NCBI GenBank assembly: GCA_001584585.1
Contig: LSYV01000005.1
Coordinates: 111,041 to 175,040 of the forward strand
Direction: 5' to 3'
DNA: 64,000 bases
DNA from: Gonium pectorale
Lineage: Eukaryota > Chlorophyta > Chlorophyceae > Chlamydomonadales > Volvocaceae
In this document: piece after piece, positions 36,111 to 49,157 of the stretch
Layout of the letters: each line of letters opens with the position of its first letter
How positions within the stretch are numbered: the stretch's first letter is position 1
Notes under the pieces: generated by a model
Seen by the model: the letters and a program-made list of their open reading frames with translations, nothing else
Told to the model about the DNA's origin: nothing
Databases searched by the model: none
Position numbers and translations under genes: made by a program

Positions 36111-39100
36111 TTAAACCTGCGGAACCCGGCGGCTAGTGGCCTCTTCGCCGCTTTCGCCCTGGGCCGACGCCGCAACAGTGTTCCTGCTGGTGCCCGCTGT
36201 GGCGTTGCTGCTCGCTGCACCGGCAGTGCTTCGCCGCCAGGCGGCGGAGGCCTTGGACATCGCCTCCTCGCGAGCCTTGCGAGCCTTGTCCGCGGCAATG
36301 GCCCCAAGCACCTTCTCCAGAGCGGCCAGGAAGTCCCGCAGCTGCTGCAGCTGCCGGGACGGGTCCTTGGGGTCGAACTCGTCCTGCAAGGGGGCGCGGC
36401 GGGAGCAGCCCAAGGTACAAGCGTAAAGCCCCGTTCGCCATTCCACCGTGCGGCACAGCTTGCGGTTTATAACCGGACTACAAGCAATGGGTTCTCTCCC
36501 GCGGTTGTGCATGTGCTCGCGCGTGCTGTTACGACGGAACCGCTCATATCACACCTGGAAGAACTTGGCAAGCTCCCTCAGGCCGCGGACGCAGTTGACC
36601 TGTAGGGCCTCCAGCGCCGCGCAGCGCGGCCGCGCCACGGCCAGGAAGGCCCGGCAGCGGTCCAGAAACAGCCTGTCCGCCAGGCTGCGCCGCGCCGCGT
36701 CTTCCTCCGGCCCCGCCTGCTCGCCCGGTGTAGGGCCCTCGTGGCCGTGCTGCGCCACCACGCCCTCTAGCGCCTCCACCTGGCCCGCCATAAGCTCCAC
36801 GCCTCCGCGCAGCTCATCCACCAGGCCGGACAGGTTGCTCAACTGCGGGGCAGGAAGGGAAGAGAACAGTTTCTTGCCAACCCAGCACGCAGATAAGCCC
36901 CCAAGCACCCATTGCGTAAGTGTGTGTAGTGAAGGGCATGCGCAAGCCGGGCGATCCGCATGCGCTGGGGCAGCCCACCTGCACGTTGGCGGCCGCCTTG
37001 ACAGGCAGGCCGAGTTGGACCGGCATGGAGGCCAGCTCGGGCGCCTCCCCGTGCAGGTCCTCCACCATCCAGTGCAACAGCGACGTGCTGTGGGAGGCAG
37101 GGTAGCCGGGAGGGGGAAGGTCTCAGCGGAACGTCATGCCAGAGCTCGTTAGAGACGCACGTGACAGTTGGTAGTCGAGTTTCTCTCTTCAGCCGTGTGG
37201 TACGCACCTGCGGTCGGCCGCCTTGATGGCGGCGAGGCTCAGCAGGGCGTCCAGTTTATAGCCTGGGACCAGGAGAGAAGCGTGCCGGGAATGATGTAAG
37301 CACTCAAACAATTGCGGACAGTATTGAAGCAAGAAGCTGGTACATTTTCGCACAAGCCCTTACGACACAACACAACATAGGACGCAACCACGACCCCGTC
37401 GGCCGCATCCCTCCGCACCTGCAGCTTCCGCCCTCACGGTGCCCTCGTTCAGAGTGTTTCCGACAGCGAGGATGTGTCCGAGGAGCATCTGCACGTTAGG
37501 CAGCAGAGGCAGTAAGATGTCGGTGCCCAGTCTGGGTGGAGCGAACGCTTCTATCTACAGCTTGAGTACTCACCCGCAGGGTAGTGCTTTCCCGTACGGC
37601 GTGTACCGCCCGGTCTACCACCTCCACCAGCTCCTTGACCTGCAAGGGACCACGTCAAAAACGACAGACATAAGACATGGGACGGACAGATGCAGGCGTT
37701 TCAGCGTGGACCCTAGCATCTGATACCGCGCAACAGGCGATCATGCCAAACCGTCGCTCATGTACATCACCGCGCAACCTTGTGCTCAACAGCCGATACC
37801 GCCACACACTCTTTCAAGTCCATTCCTGCACGATGTACGATTCCTATTCCACAGCGCACCTGCTGCTCAGCGCCGTCGAATCCCTTCATGAGGGCCATGG
37901 CGCTGAGCCGCTGCTCCAGCCACGGCACGCGCCCGACCTGCGGGATTGAGACGGTGCATGGCGAAGCAGCGTATGAACAGCACCGGTGCAGTACCATGTA
38001 TCGAGCCTCACCCGCGCTCCATACAACAGGCAGCTGGCTATCGAGCCCTTCTCCCTCAATCCCGGGCTTCGCACCTCGAGGAAGAACTTCTCTACCATGC
38101 CGAGGATATCGGGGTTTGAAACGCCGGGGTAACGCGGGTGTACACCCTGCGGCGAGCACAAGGTCGAGTTTAGGCTAACGGGGCAGTTAGTGCACAGATA
38201 GATGCGTCAGCGGTGCGTTACGGGGCGTTGCGTTGCAGGGACCAGATGGCCGCACTCCTTGCTCCTATTTGCGGCGCGCGAGGTTGGCGCACTCGCCTGG
38301 AGGTACGCCTGCAGGTCTGCCAGCTCCTGCGATCTGGGCGCCCCGCGCAGCAGCGCCCTCAGCTGGTCGGCCTCCAGCGCCGACGAGTCCAGTTGCATGA
38401 TTGCGTCATGCAGCGCCTCCGGTGTCATGCGGATGCCTGCGAGGATGCAGGGGGGGTGCGATGGGTGGAACGGGTTACAGCTTGCTTGCACTGCGAAGCA
38501 ATACAAGCACGCATGGCCTGGTTAACGATGTGCGCGCCGAAACCTGTGGAGCTGGGAAGTCTCGGGGCCACACGTCGCATGATGTTGCAACAAGGGCGTT
38601 GCCACACATAATGCTGCATTAAGCGAACGCACCAGAGAGGACGATGCTGATGTTGTGGGCCCTGGTGTGGTCAACCAGCCGGACTACTGACGGCACGGCT
38701 CCTTCGATCGGGGCACCGCTGCCCGCGTCCGCCTTGCTCTTAAGCCGTGCCAGCACAGCAGCATTCTCCGACAGCGCAAACAGCGTGCAAAGCTGAGACC
38801 TGCGCTCCTTGTCCAGTGACGGCTGCGACTTCTGCGGACAAATTACCAACGACACATGGAAACCTTTGGGTTGGCGGTTCACATCGTTGCCGCTGTCAGA
38901 TTTCATCGGCAACACCTTGGCAGTACAAACCACAGGCAATGGCTCCTTACTCACCTGCACCAAATCCCAAAAAGAGCCCGGCTCAGCTTGCGCCAGCTTA
39001 TCCCAGTGCAGCTGTTTGAGTCGCAGGCGCTGGTCGCGGCTGGGAGTCACACGCTTGAACCCTGAGGCACAAGAGGCAGATGTACGGCATTGAGTTCCTA

Positions 39101-42100
39101 ACAAGCGACTCCCGCCTAATCACACGCGTTGCTCCGATTGAGAATACAAGAAGCGGACTGCTTGCTTATCATGTGGACATCGGCACCTGCAGTACCTTTT
39201 GGAGGCGGCGGCGGTGGTGGAGCCCTGGGTGGAGGTGGCGGCGGTGGTGGCGGCGGTGCTCCAGGTCCTTTGCCGTTAGCCGGCGGCGGCGGTGGTGGTG
39301 GTGGCGGCGGTGGTGGCGGTGCGCCAGGAGCCTTGGCGCTAGGGGGTGGCGGCGGTGGCGGCGGCGGCGGTGCTGGCTTTGGTGGGCTGCTGCGCTTCTG
39401 CGTTGGCGTCCAGCGGCCGCCTTGCGCCAAAGGGGAGGTCGCCACAGACACCATGTGTGCCGTTTGCGGGCTGGCCATGCTGTCCGCCTGCTGCTCGGCA
39501 CTGTCACGGCGAGCGAGGACGCCCTGGGACACCTGCACAGGGAGAAGATCGGTTCGCAACTTGCACACGTGACTGTCGCACATGCTAGGTGCCAGCCTTA
39601 TCCAGATAAAGCCCTGGCCCAGGAATCGCACCTGCATGGACCGCCTGATGATTTCGTCCCTCAGGTCTGCCATTAGATTTGAATGCTGCAGTTTTCGGGA
39701 GGAGTCGCTCTCCGCGCCGCCGAAACCCACCGCTGGCACAGGCTGGGCCTCCGATCCGCTCGCATGGGACGACGTCCACGCGTTCGAGTAGCTGCGCTGG
39801 TTAACGCCCTGAGCGGCCCTATCCGCCGCGTAGCTGCCAGATGGGGCGCCAGGGCCGCCGCGGACCGCGCTTGCGGCAACGTCATAAGCTTCCGTGACTC
39901 CTCCATCGCGGATCAGGCCTGCCGAATGGGTGGGCGTCTGTGGGCTATCCAGCTGCTCAGACCCGTCGCCATCGGCGTCAGAGCCCAGCGCGCCCAGCAA
40001 CGCGGCGTTCAGGGCCCGGCGCCGCACGCGGGAGACGCAGACGGGAGCTACAGTCCCCGGCGCCACCATCGGGACTACCGATGCTTCCTTCCTGGTCAGC
40101 GCCATGGTGGCCGGGCTGAGGGGCACCTTGCTTGGGCCCAGAGGCGACAGGAAGGATAGGCCGTCGAGCAGCCACCGTGCAAGCGGCGCGATGGGAGCTG
40201 CTGCTGGCTTCTCCGGATTCTCAGCATGGGAGCGCCGCACAGCCTGGTGCCGCGCCTGCGCCCGCGTCGCCGGGCCCGGGGCTGAGCCGCTGACGGATGC
40301 CACCTCGGACGCTGCGTCCTCCTCAGCGCCATCACCGGTGGCCGTCTGCTCCGCGGCAGCCATGCCCTCCGCTGCTGCAATGAGCTCGTCAAGGTCGGCG
40401 GCCTCCGGCAGGAGCAAGTCCAAGGGCACATCCTCCAGGCCCTGAACCTCGTGCGGGTTCACAGCATCCTCCCACAGATCCAGCTCTACCGACCGGCTGC
40501 CCGCCTGACCATGCCCTGGGAGAGTTCCAGCCGGGGCGCCGCCGCTGCTGCCCTGGTGCTGCTCGACAGGAGAGCCACCGCCGCTAGCGCCGCTGTCCTG
40601 TGAGGCGTCGCTGCTGCTTAGCGTATCAGCCTCCTCGTCTGACCGTGGCGTGTCAAAGACCAGTCGCCGCTCTACGTGCGTGGCAACCTCCGCCCTGGGA
40701 GTTCCTGGAACTCCGTCAAGACCCGAGCAGACCTGGAGCCAATGGGTCGTTGAGACACGAGGGATCATAAAGCCGGTAACTCAACATGAATGTGGGAAAC
40801 ATATCCCCGCCGCTGCTGAGGTTGGAGAACCCACCAGTCTGTCGCTCGCACGGGCACCCTGGCAATTGCACGGTAGACACGTATTCGACACGACACTATC
40901 GGGCATTGGGCACTGCAGATATTTTGGCCCTAATACTGCAGGATGGCTTACCGCAAAGCTGACGCTGGTGGCGCCCACCGCGTCGGTGCCGTACTTAGCC
41001 TGTGATGTGGCCTCGTCCAACGAGCGGCCCTCCGTTCCAGCCTCTCCAGACTGCTGCCGCAAGAACACTTCAGCCGCCACCACCAAGTCTACGAGAGGAG
41101 CATAACAAGGTTTGGATACATTCCGGAAACCCTGTCGGAAACCCTATCCAACAGCATGTAACCACAAGGATTGCCAGAGAATCCATTAGGCTTATGCGAA
41201 ATGTTCCCTCATGCTTGACTTACCATCTTCCTCGTCGTCCGAGAACTGCACGGCGTAGCGGCCCATACCAACAGCTGTAGGCCCGGGGCCCGAACCATTG
41301 GTGAGCGGGTGAAGGGCAGGGCGCTGCTCCTGCGGGCCTGCTGGTGCTGGTCGCAGCAGTGACAGCCGGTGGGACTTGCTGCTCTGCGTTGGCAAAACAG
41401 GCGCAACGTTCTCCGCATCCCACAGCTCCTGATCGCAATGCGCTGGCTCCTCTTCACGGATGGGCAAGAGCGTTGACTGCCGAGGGGACAGGCCGCCTGC
41501 TACTGCTGCCATGGCCCCATCTTGCTGATCGGCCTCCACGGCACCATCCCCGTCTTGGCACGCGTCATCCGATGCAGCTCCGAGCGAGGCGCTGTTGCGA
41601 TCGGGGTCACCCACTAGATCCCCGAAGCTGCAGCTACTGCCGCCAGCTGATTGAGCTGAGCCAGGCGTTGGCGGGTTGTCCGCAGCTCCGCTGCCAAAGC
41701 CTCGGGCTCCGAAGGGATCGGGGCTACTGGATTGCACGTCGCCCTGGCGGTTCCAGTCCCGAGACCGCGTCGGGCTGCCGCACGGCACAGCACGCCCCGG
41801 CCGCACGTGCAGAGATGCCGGAGAGTCAGCCGCTCGCCCAATGATTGGGAAGCCGAAGCTCTGCTGAGCGCTGTAGGCCGGCTTCATGGTGCTAGCTGCG
41901 GACTGGTCAGCCGCTTGATATCCTTGGGGAAGGAAAGGCCCCCGCTCGCCGTCCACAGCAAAAGAAATGCTTGGAGGCGTCCGGTTGACTCGCGCCTTGC
42001 CAGGTGAAGGGGTTGCGCCCGTGGCGGCCGTTACAGCTGCAGCGGTGGCGCCGAGACTGTGGTAAGCACCCTGCATCACGTTGGGCGCGGCTACCGTGCT

Positions 42101-45100
42101 TGCAACCTGAGGCGAGGGCGCTGCTCCGTTGGGCTCAGGGCTCTCTGCCGAATGTGCAGACGCCAGCGCGGGCAGCTCCACTTGCGGAGGAGCTCCTCCG
42201 GCGGGTACACTGATGTGTAGCAGCAAATCACCACCCAGTCCCACAACTGGAGGGGCTGGAAGGCTGTCGCCTGCATCGGGCGCAGAGTGACGTGGCGAGG
42301 ATCCCATGTCCACACCAAACTCTTTCATGGACTGCACGTACACGGGATCATTGAAGATATCTGGTACGGCCTGTTCTTGCGGCGGCTGGTCGGCGGCGAT
42401 CCCGGCAGCTGTTGACGGCTGCGGCATCTGCCAGCCAAATGTAGGCGAGCGCAGGTCCACGCAGACACCGTTGTAGGTGATGTTATGGGCTCCCGACGCG
42501 CGCGGGGTCGCTGAAGTGGAAACCGGCGTGTTGGCGGGACGGGGCGGCTTCCACCTGCATCGCATATAGGAAGGGTAAAGCAGCGGCAGATCAACATCAG
42601 AAAACTACGCAGATGCATATTAGTTTCCGGGGTGGCCAGCTGATTATGTAGATGGGTTCGCTAAACGCTGCCAATGCGGGGGTGCATGGATCGAGGCAGG
42701 TACAGGAAAAGCAGGCCCAAGGTGCAGATGTGTATGCCAGTTGTGAAGCGCGGGTGACTTACGTAGTGCGCATGAAAGGGCTGTCCCACAGGAGCTTCCT
42801 GATCTGATTGTTCCAATCGCCGGTGGCCCAGTTTTCACACACACTCGTCTTTGGTTTCCGTGCACGCACAGCCGGATGGTGCTGCGCTTCTGCACCCTGG
42901 GTGTCGTTGCAAAGCACGCGCTCCATAGCGGTCGGAGAGCCCAGTGGCGATGGAAGGGGCGACAGCGGAACACCAGGAGGAAGATGCGTCGGAGACGGTT
43001 GAGCTGAGCCAACAATGGGCTCCGGTATGGCTACCGCCAAGCTGCTAGGCCAGCGTTGCTGCAGGGCTGTAGGCGGCTGGGCGGCAGACCTGGTGCTCGG
43101 CACGCCTTGGGACGCGCCCAGGTCCCCAGATGCAGCCCTTCCCAACCAGCCATAGGCCTGCGGCTGAGGCTCTATTGGACCAGGCGGCTGGATATCCTGG
43201 GGAGCTGCGTGGTGTGCCCCTGATAGCCAGCTGCTGCGCACCGTGGGACGCTGGCGGCGTGCAATCTTGTCCGCAGGTGGGGAGAACGGATTCGCCCGCG
43301 CTGCATTCAATGGCGCGGGCCCGTTCCCGCTGTTGGCCTCAGAGTTGGCCGGAGAGGAGCCGTTGGAGGATGTAGCGCCAGCCTGCGGCCCAGGTGTCGC
43401 CATCGCCTTTGCATACAGGCTCTGGGGCACCGAGGACCCGCTGCTCCCGGTGTTGATGCTGCTAGTGGGCTGAGGGCCGCCATGCCCGTCGGTGTCTTGC
43501 GACCCAATGCCCAGCAGCGGGCTGCGCGCGACCACGTTGTTAGCATGTTCAAGGAGCCACTCGCCACCCTCATCCCCGCTGCTCTCCATTGAGAGTAGCA
43601 ACCGCTCCTCGTTGTCCCGGGATCCGTGTTGCGCCTCACAGCTGTTAACGCCGGGACCAAACTGCAGATGATGAGGTAGCACCTCGGCATGTGCGTTAGA
43701 ATCCGCGGCATGCTGTCCTCTTGAAGCTGGCGGCCAGACCGGAAACGGTGAGGCCTCGCCGGCGCTGCTCGGCGAGTCGGCGGCTGAGGCAGCACACTGA
43801 GCCTGCAGGACATGGGCTGTCAACGGTGACACGGGCCTGGTCAGCCAAGCGTGCACCTGCTTCTCCAGCGGACTGTCCATGTGCTCCGCATCCAGCGATC
43901 GGGGCGACTGATCCTGGTGGAAAAGCCGTCCTGCACACTCTCCCCCCCAGGCAGATCCCTGAGGAGCATTAGCTTGCAGATGACCATGCCAGGCGTCACC
44001 GCCTATTGCTACACGGTCGTGCTCAGGACTGTGAGCGGGCGAAGGCGTTTGCTGCTCCGCGGTGAAGGCCTCAATGGCCTCAGGCGACGGTGGCGAAAGT
44101 TGCAGCCGCATGGAGGACGAGGACGTTGAGCGGTAGCCCCGGGAGAGCTTTGAAGCAGCTGCTCCTACTGCCACGCCTGTCTCGGCACCTGCAGCTCGCT
44201 GCGAAGGTATGTCGTCAACCGTAGTCTTAGCCCCGACCCTCGCATACCCGCCCGCCTGGTCGGCCAGCCGGTGCTTGAATCCGTTGTCGGTCTTTGTTGG
44301 ACGGCTAATGGCTTCCTCGCCCCAAGCGGACGGCCCCTCAGTGCGAGGGCTTTCAGCCTCCGAGACGGAGGAGACAGTCGAGCCGCTTGTCGTTGGTCTG
44401 GGCTGTGCTGGGCCAGCCTCCCTGCGCGGCATAGGGATGCACGGACGACATTCGGGCGTGGCGCAAACTTAGCAGGCTGGTTTGGCCCTGTATCGTACAA
44501 TTCATGTAAGCTGGCCGCACGGCTAGTACCCATAGGAGCTGTGCTCCTGACATCTCGAGTAAGCCTTTTCCGCCTAGTAAGCAGTGTACTGCTTACAATG
44601 CCTCGCAGCACTAAATCGAAGCCACCGGGCAAAATGCTTAGACGCCATGTGCGTCCCTCACCTCAGCAAGGTACACGAGCATGCCCAATAGTAAAACATC
44701 CGTGCCCACCGGAACCTACCGCAGCAGCTCTTCCAAGAGCGCCGGTTCTGCATTGCAGTCCGCTGGCGCCTCCACCCAATCTTCTGTAGCACAACGCAGC
44801 GGTGCCGGAGATGCGCCCTTTTCCGCATCTAGAGGGCTCCACCCTCCGCCGCCAGCTGAGAACACCTGCAGAGGGAACACCCAAATGTGGCATCGGCACT
44901 AACATTTTCGACTGCCCCTCCTTGTATCGTAGCTTGGTTGCCATCCTGTTTCCAGCTACGTGCCCCAAGTGCAATTTCCATAGACCGCAACAATAAGTCA
45001 CTCCTTAGGGTCCCTGAGGTGGCACACCTCAACACTCTGATGTTGGAGCAACTCCTTGTCCAGCGGCGTGTTGGCACAACTGCTGCCGGGGGAGCTGATG

Positions 45101-48089
45101 CCCTTGCCGTACGCCGCAGGCGTGTATGGCACGGGCGCATTCGCTTGTAGGAGCTCTAGCAAGTCCGGGTCAATTTCACCATCGAAACCTGCTTGCGCAG
45201 AGGGAACTGTCAGATCGGAATGCCCATCCGGAGGGCTCAGGGAGTGAGCCGCGGGGCTGTCGTTGGCTAGAGACTCTAGGAACTGCCCAACTACCTCCGC
45301 GTCCTGCTCAGGACTGACGGGCAATTGTGGCTGCGGGGCTGGATCCCCGTCTTCATAGCGCGTCGGCTCATGCGGGACCGGGATGGGGAGTTGCTGCTGC
45401 AGACCTGAAGACTGCCATGCTTCCGCCTCCCCAGACAGCAGCACAGCGCCATGGTTGGCTTGGTCTAGGGAGGTAGCCGCAGTAAGCCCCTCGTAGCTGA
45501 AGGCAGCGCCAAGCTGCCGTCGAGTCGTAGCTGGGCGGGCACTGCTTTGGTCGTTTGATGAGTTGGCGCGGTCCAACCACGCCGACCCGCCAAGGACAAA
45601 CTCCTCTGACGCCTCGGCGCCAAGTAAGCCAAAGCCGTCCCCTGCCCCGTCGGCGACTGGGAAGGCGCCGGTGCATTGCATGCCGAGCAGGGGCGTGGAG
45701 TGATGAGACTCCGTCGCGTGCGCATTAGCTGACGCGAGCCCTGCCAGCGGAGCTGAAGGCATATCAGCATCTGCTCCACAGGGGACGTGCTTCTCCGCCG
45801 GGGCCTCATGCTGGACAGCTTCGACTGCGCGGAATAGCCAGCTACCGGACGAAATCTCTGAGGAGGGCGTCAGCCTGCCAGAGCCGCTACTGAGAGCTCG
45901 GTCTTCGCCGCTGCGGTGGCCACGCTCGTGCGTCGGTGCCCCATCCCACGGCACCGAGGGAAGGCCCACAAACGCCGACGTAGGCGTGCCGCCGTCCTTG
46001 GCGGCCCTGGGAATGGGCACCGGCGGCCGGCTGCCAACGCTGTCGCTGCCCTTCAGGCCGTCGCGGAAGCAACCGAGAGATGAGAGCCGCGACTGAAGAG
46101 ACTCGCTCTGCTCAGGGCACGCCGCCTCCTGCCACAGTGATCGCTCGAAGCCCCTGGAGCCCTTCCGGCTGTCGGGGGACTCCAGCAAGCGCGCGACAAC
46201 TTCATCACTCAGCCCGACGCCCTGCTGGCCTGTACCTGCAAGACAGCCATATTTTCGGGGTGATGAACTTCGGGTATGCTAGCTTTTGACAGGCAATTAG
46301 AAAACAGGGGCGTGGCATGTTTGAGTGCCCAGCAACGAGCTACAAATTGCACAATAAAGGTTCAAACACACGAACAGGCACGTACGCCGCATCCCCGTCG
46401 CCAACATGACATACCTTGCATGCCGTGCTCATAATCAGACGGGTGCTCCGAGACAGGTCCGTCGCCTGTCCCCGTAGCTGGCGCGCTGCGCTGCCAGTTT
46501 CCGTTGCCTTGTCGACCCCACGTGTCGTCAGGAGGCTGGGGCTGCAGTGTTGTCGCTGACTCGCGGCGTTGCGCATTTGCCCTTGCCCCCAGCGCTGACG
46601 CAAGGAGGGCAGGTGGAATGGCGACGTTCACTGCGTAAGCCTGCCGCTGTTGCTTCTGCTGGTGCGCTTGCAGAAGCCCAGCCAGCTGAGCTAGACCACT
46701 TCCGGTAGCATACGTGCTACCAATGGCTAATAGGTTTGGCCGGTTGGGTGGCGCGGCCCTGACTCCAATACTGCTTGCCGCCCCGGGTCGCTGCCGCGAG
46801 CTGGACGCCGCCCGAGGAGCCATGCCTCGCATCGGCACAGAACCGTGTCGGGCTGCTTGCACAGGCGCTGGAGGCATCGCTGCTGCCTCCTGTCGCGCCG
46901 GCGCCCTCGAGCGAGGGTTGCTGGCCACACGGCCCGCTGCTGCGGGGCGATGAATTGGCGCTGACGGCGCAGCCGCAGCGGGGGCCAGCAGGACCTGGCT
47001 GCCGGATGGGCCCTTCTCTGCTGTAGGCCCAGCGCGTGCACCGAGGATGCCATGCACAGCCTGGCTATCAGCGACCTGGGAGGGGAAGGTGCCCTGACCC
47101 GCTGTCTGTGCCTGCGGCTGCACGTTGGGCCGCTGGCTCCTGTTGAGAGGGAGCTGCCCCAACGGGTTTTCCCGCAGGATTGACGCGGCTGGGATGGGAG
47201 GCGTCCGGGCGGTCTGCTTCCAGTCAACACCGTTGCGCAAACCCAAGCTGCTCTGGTCATTATCAAGGGTGGGTGTTAAACCCGCCATGGGTTGTAGGTT
47301 CTCAGCTGCGAAGACCGGCCTGCCACCAGCGACTCGGTCATGTCGAATTGCAGTGCCGTCATCCGCGGATGTAAAGGCGGTGCTGCCGCTCACTCGTCGC
47401 AGGCCGTACAGCTGCGCTTCATACGGTGTGATGGAATCAGGCGTGGACGCAGGCTGGGTGGGCTGATGCGCCTGCGCCAGTGCCTGTGCCTGTGCCTGCG
47501 CCTTGAGTTGCAACGCCAGCGCCGATTTGTCCACATAGATGTCGGAGGTCCGTCCCGTGACCTCCGCGCCATCCGGCATGAACAGCGTCGGCTGCCTTGC
47601 TGAGCTGCTGGTCGATTTACCTCTTAACGGCCCTGGCCGCCCAGGTGCAGCACCGCCAGCAGACCGCCGGCTGCCCGTGGGCGGCGCTGCGAGTCGCGCG
47701 TCCAGCACCGGCCCTGCGCCAGAACCATAACCGCCAACCAGGCCTGGGGCTCCAGGCGGTTGGAGTGCGGCGGGCCTGTCCACGGGGCCACGACTGCCAG
47801 CCAACACAGACGCTGACGGCCCTGGTGGTTGCTGCTCTGGTTGTTGTATCAGGGCTGCGAAGCCAGCCCCCAAGAGGTAATGGCCGGAGTCCCGTGGGCT
47901 GGCGACCGGGCTCACATCGACACCCGAGCTGTCCTCGACTAGCTTCTTCTTGCCTGCAGGCTTCCATGCTGGTTTGAAATCTCCTGTGTCAGGGCGGGGC
48001 TGCTGCTTGTTGCAGTCCCACGCCGTAGGCTTAAGGATGCGCTGCAAGCCGCTCAAGCCCGGACCCCACTCGGCTTTGCTCCTATCCAT
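36111..48089 (-). CDS. Giant formin (FH1-FH2 actin nucleator/elongator) with a long novel N-terminal region
   Basis: Coding exons, high to low: 48089-46415, 46235-45028, 44865-44720, 44421-42763, 42554-41224, 41088-40952, 40732-39632, 39532-39187, 39061-38955, 38831-38633, 38436-38297, 38146-38075, 37937-37860, 37639-37574, 37488-37419, 37262-37208, 37087-36979, 36842-36555, 36383-36111: 9060 nt, about 3,019 aa, all phases consistent. FH1 (about residues 2470-2533) has four polyproline tracts that in formins bind profilin-actin. FH2 (about 2536-2930) shows LKQLHWDKL, PRYPGVSNPDIL, ILAVGNTLNEGT (the GNxxN hallmark) and GYKLDALLSLAAIKAADR, so it should cap and elongate actin barbed ends processively. 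The first about 2,400 residues are Ser/Pro/Ala/Gln-rich without GBD/DID, PTEN-like or transmembrane segments I can see. A 5' UTR intron (48194-48091) precedes the ATG. Intron 38296-38162 has a GC donor. The 45028/44865 junction is the weakest: without it, an upstream gene would end at TGA 44998-45000 and the formin would start near 44432. Confidence 0.9.
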
Positions 48090-48090
48090 C

Positions 48091-48194
48091 CTATAAGGGT
48101 AGACAATTGCAGGAAGGTTTACAGCAGGTGCAGGAAAGGCCTGTTCTCTGCTACATCGCCAACAGCTCTCGCGCGCGCTGCTATGAGGTCTTAC
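48091..48194 (-). other. Intron in the formin 5' UTR
   Basis: Donor ttgaag|gtaaga (exon end 48195) and acceptor cttatag (exon start 48090). In all three phases the upstream exon cannot be translated into the exon containing the ATG: it meets stops on one side or the other. It is therefore leader sequence and the ATG at 48089 is the natural start. Confidence 0.6.
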
Positions 48195-48299
48195 CTTCAA
48201 TGTGCCTATACGAGGAGCCCTGCTTATCCTCCTATTCCATCGCGCCTGCCCATCTTGTTGCCAGCGCGCAAATCCTCTGTGGGCTGCGGTCTGCTTCAG

Positions 48300-49157
48300 G
48301 CCAGGTTTGAAAATGGTATAATTAGAGCAGAACTACCAGTGTCGTCCTACGTGCGACAACTGCCGCAATAGCCGTAAGCCAGAAAGGCAAGGTGCAGGAC
48401 GAGCAACAGGATCTGACCTGGAACCGGTAAGCGTGAAATACTCTTTAGCAACCTGACAACTTGAGGAGCTTGTTCCTTGTAAAGCTTTGATCCACATCAC
48501 TCCCGAAACAGCGTCTGGAGCCCGGGCGGGCACCCTGATGCATTGTAGCGCTCCTTCAGGAACAACATTGGCCTGAAGGAGCGGAGGGGGTGGATGGAGT
48601 ATGACCAACTCTGCGGTGCATTGCAGCGCATCGTGTTGGATGAACCGCCCGGGCATGGCATCCGTCGGGAGAGTGAAACCTTCACGGAGTCGAGGTCTCC
48701 GATTGACCGCGTTGAGAGTGCGCGAGTGGCAAACTCCCTGGTTGGAAGCTGCCACGCCGCGAACACGGCAGCGAACGTATGGTACGATGACCACCCAGAG
48801 CCCCGAAAGGGTCGCGGAACGTCGTCTTGGGCATTTGCTCATTTCCGAGAACACTGTTCACCTCCATAGTATGCAGCCGATGAACCCACGTATTCGCCTG
48901 TGCATCTTGGGGTGTGCGCCGCGTACGGGTGGTGCACAGTCTATCCGCGGCAGACGCTCTATAGGCCGGCTGCAGCTGTCCTTGGCGTGCGCGCTGGCAG
49001 CCGTCCTCAGCTACATCAGCCCCACGCGCCCACGCGGAGTCACTGGTATGGTCGGCGCTGGGCGTTGCGGGCAAGCGTCGCTTGAACCTCGTGTATGCCT
49101 TGTGCGTGCAAGTACCTGGTTCCTATTTGAGAGAGAAACCGTGTGATGACGCGCGTG
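48300..49157. other. Upstream region of the formin gene
   Basis: Probable promoter side of the formin gene. It holds a minus-strand open frame at 48497-48766 (89 codons, containing FLKERYNASGCPPGLQ) and a longer overlapping one, neither with recognisable similarity or clean splice context. I do not call either a gene. Confidence 0.35.

Noticed and set aside
39129..39572. Glycine-rich + strand frame at 39.1-39.6 kb
   Set aside because: Antisense of the formin polyproline FH1 codons.
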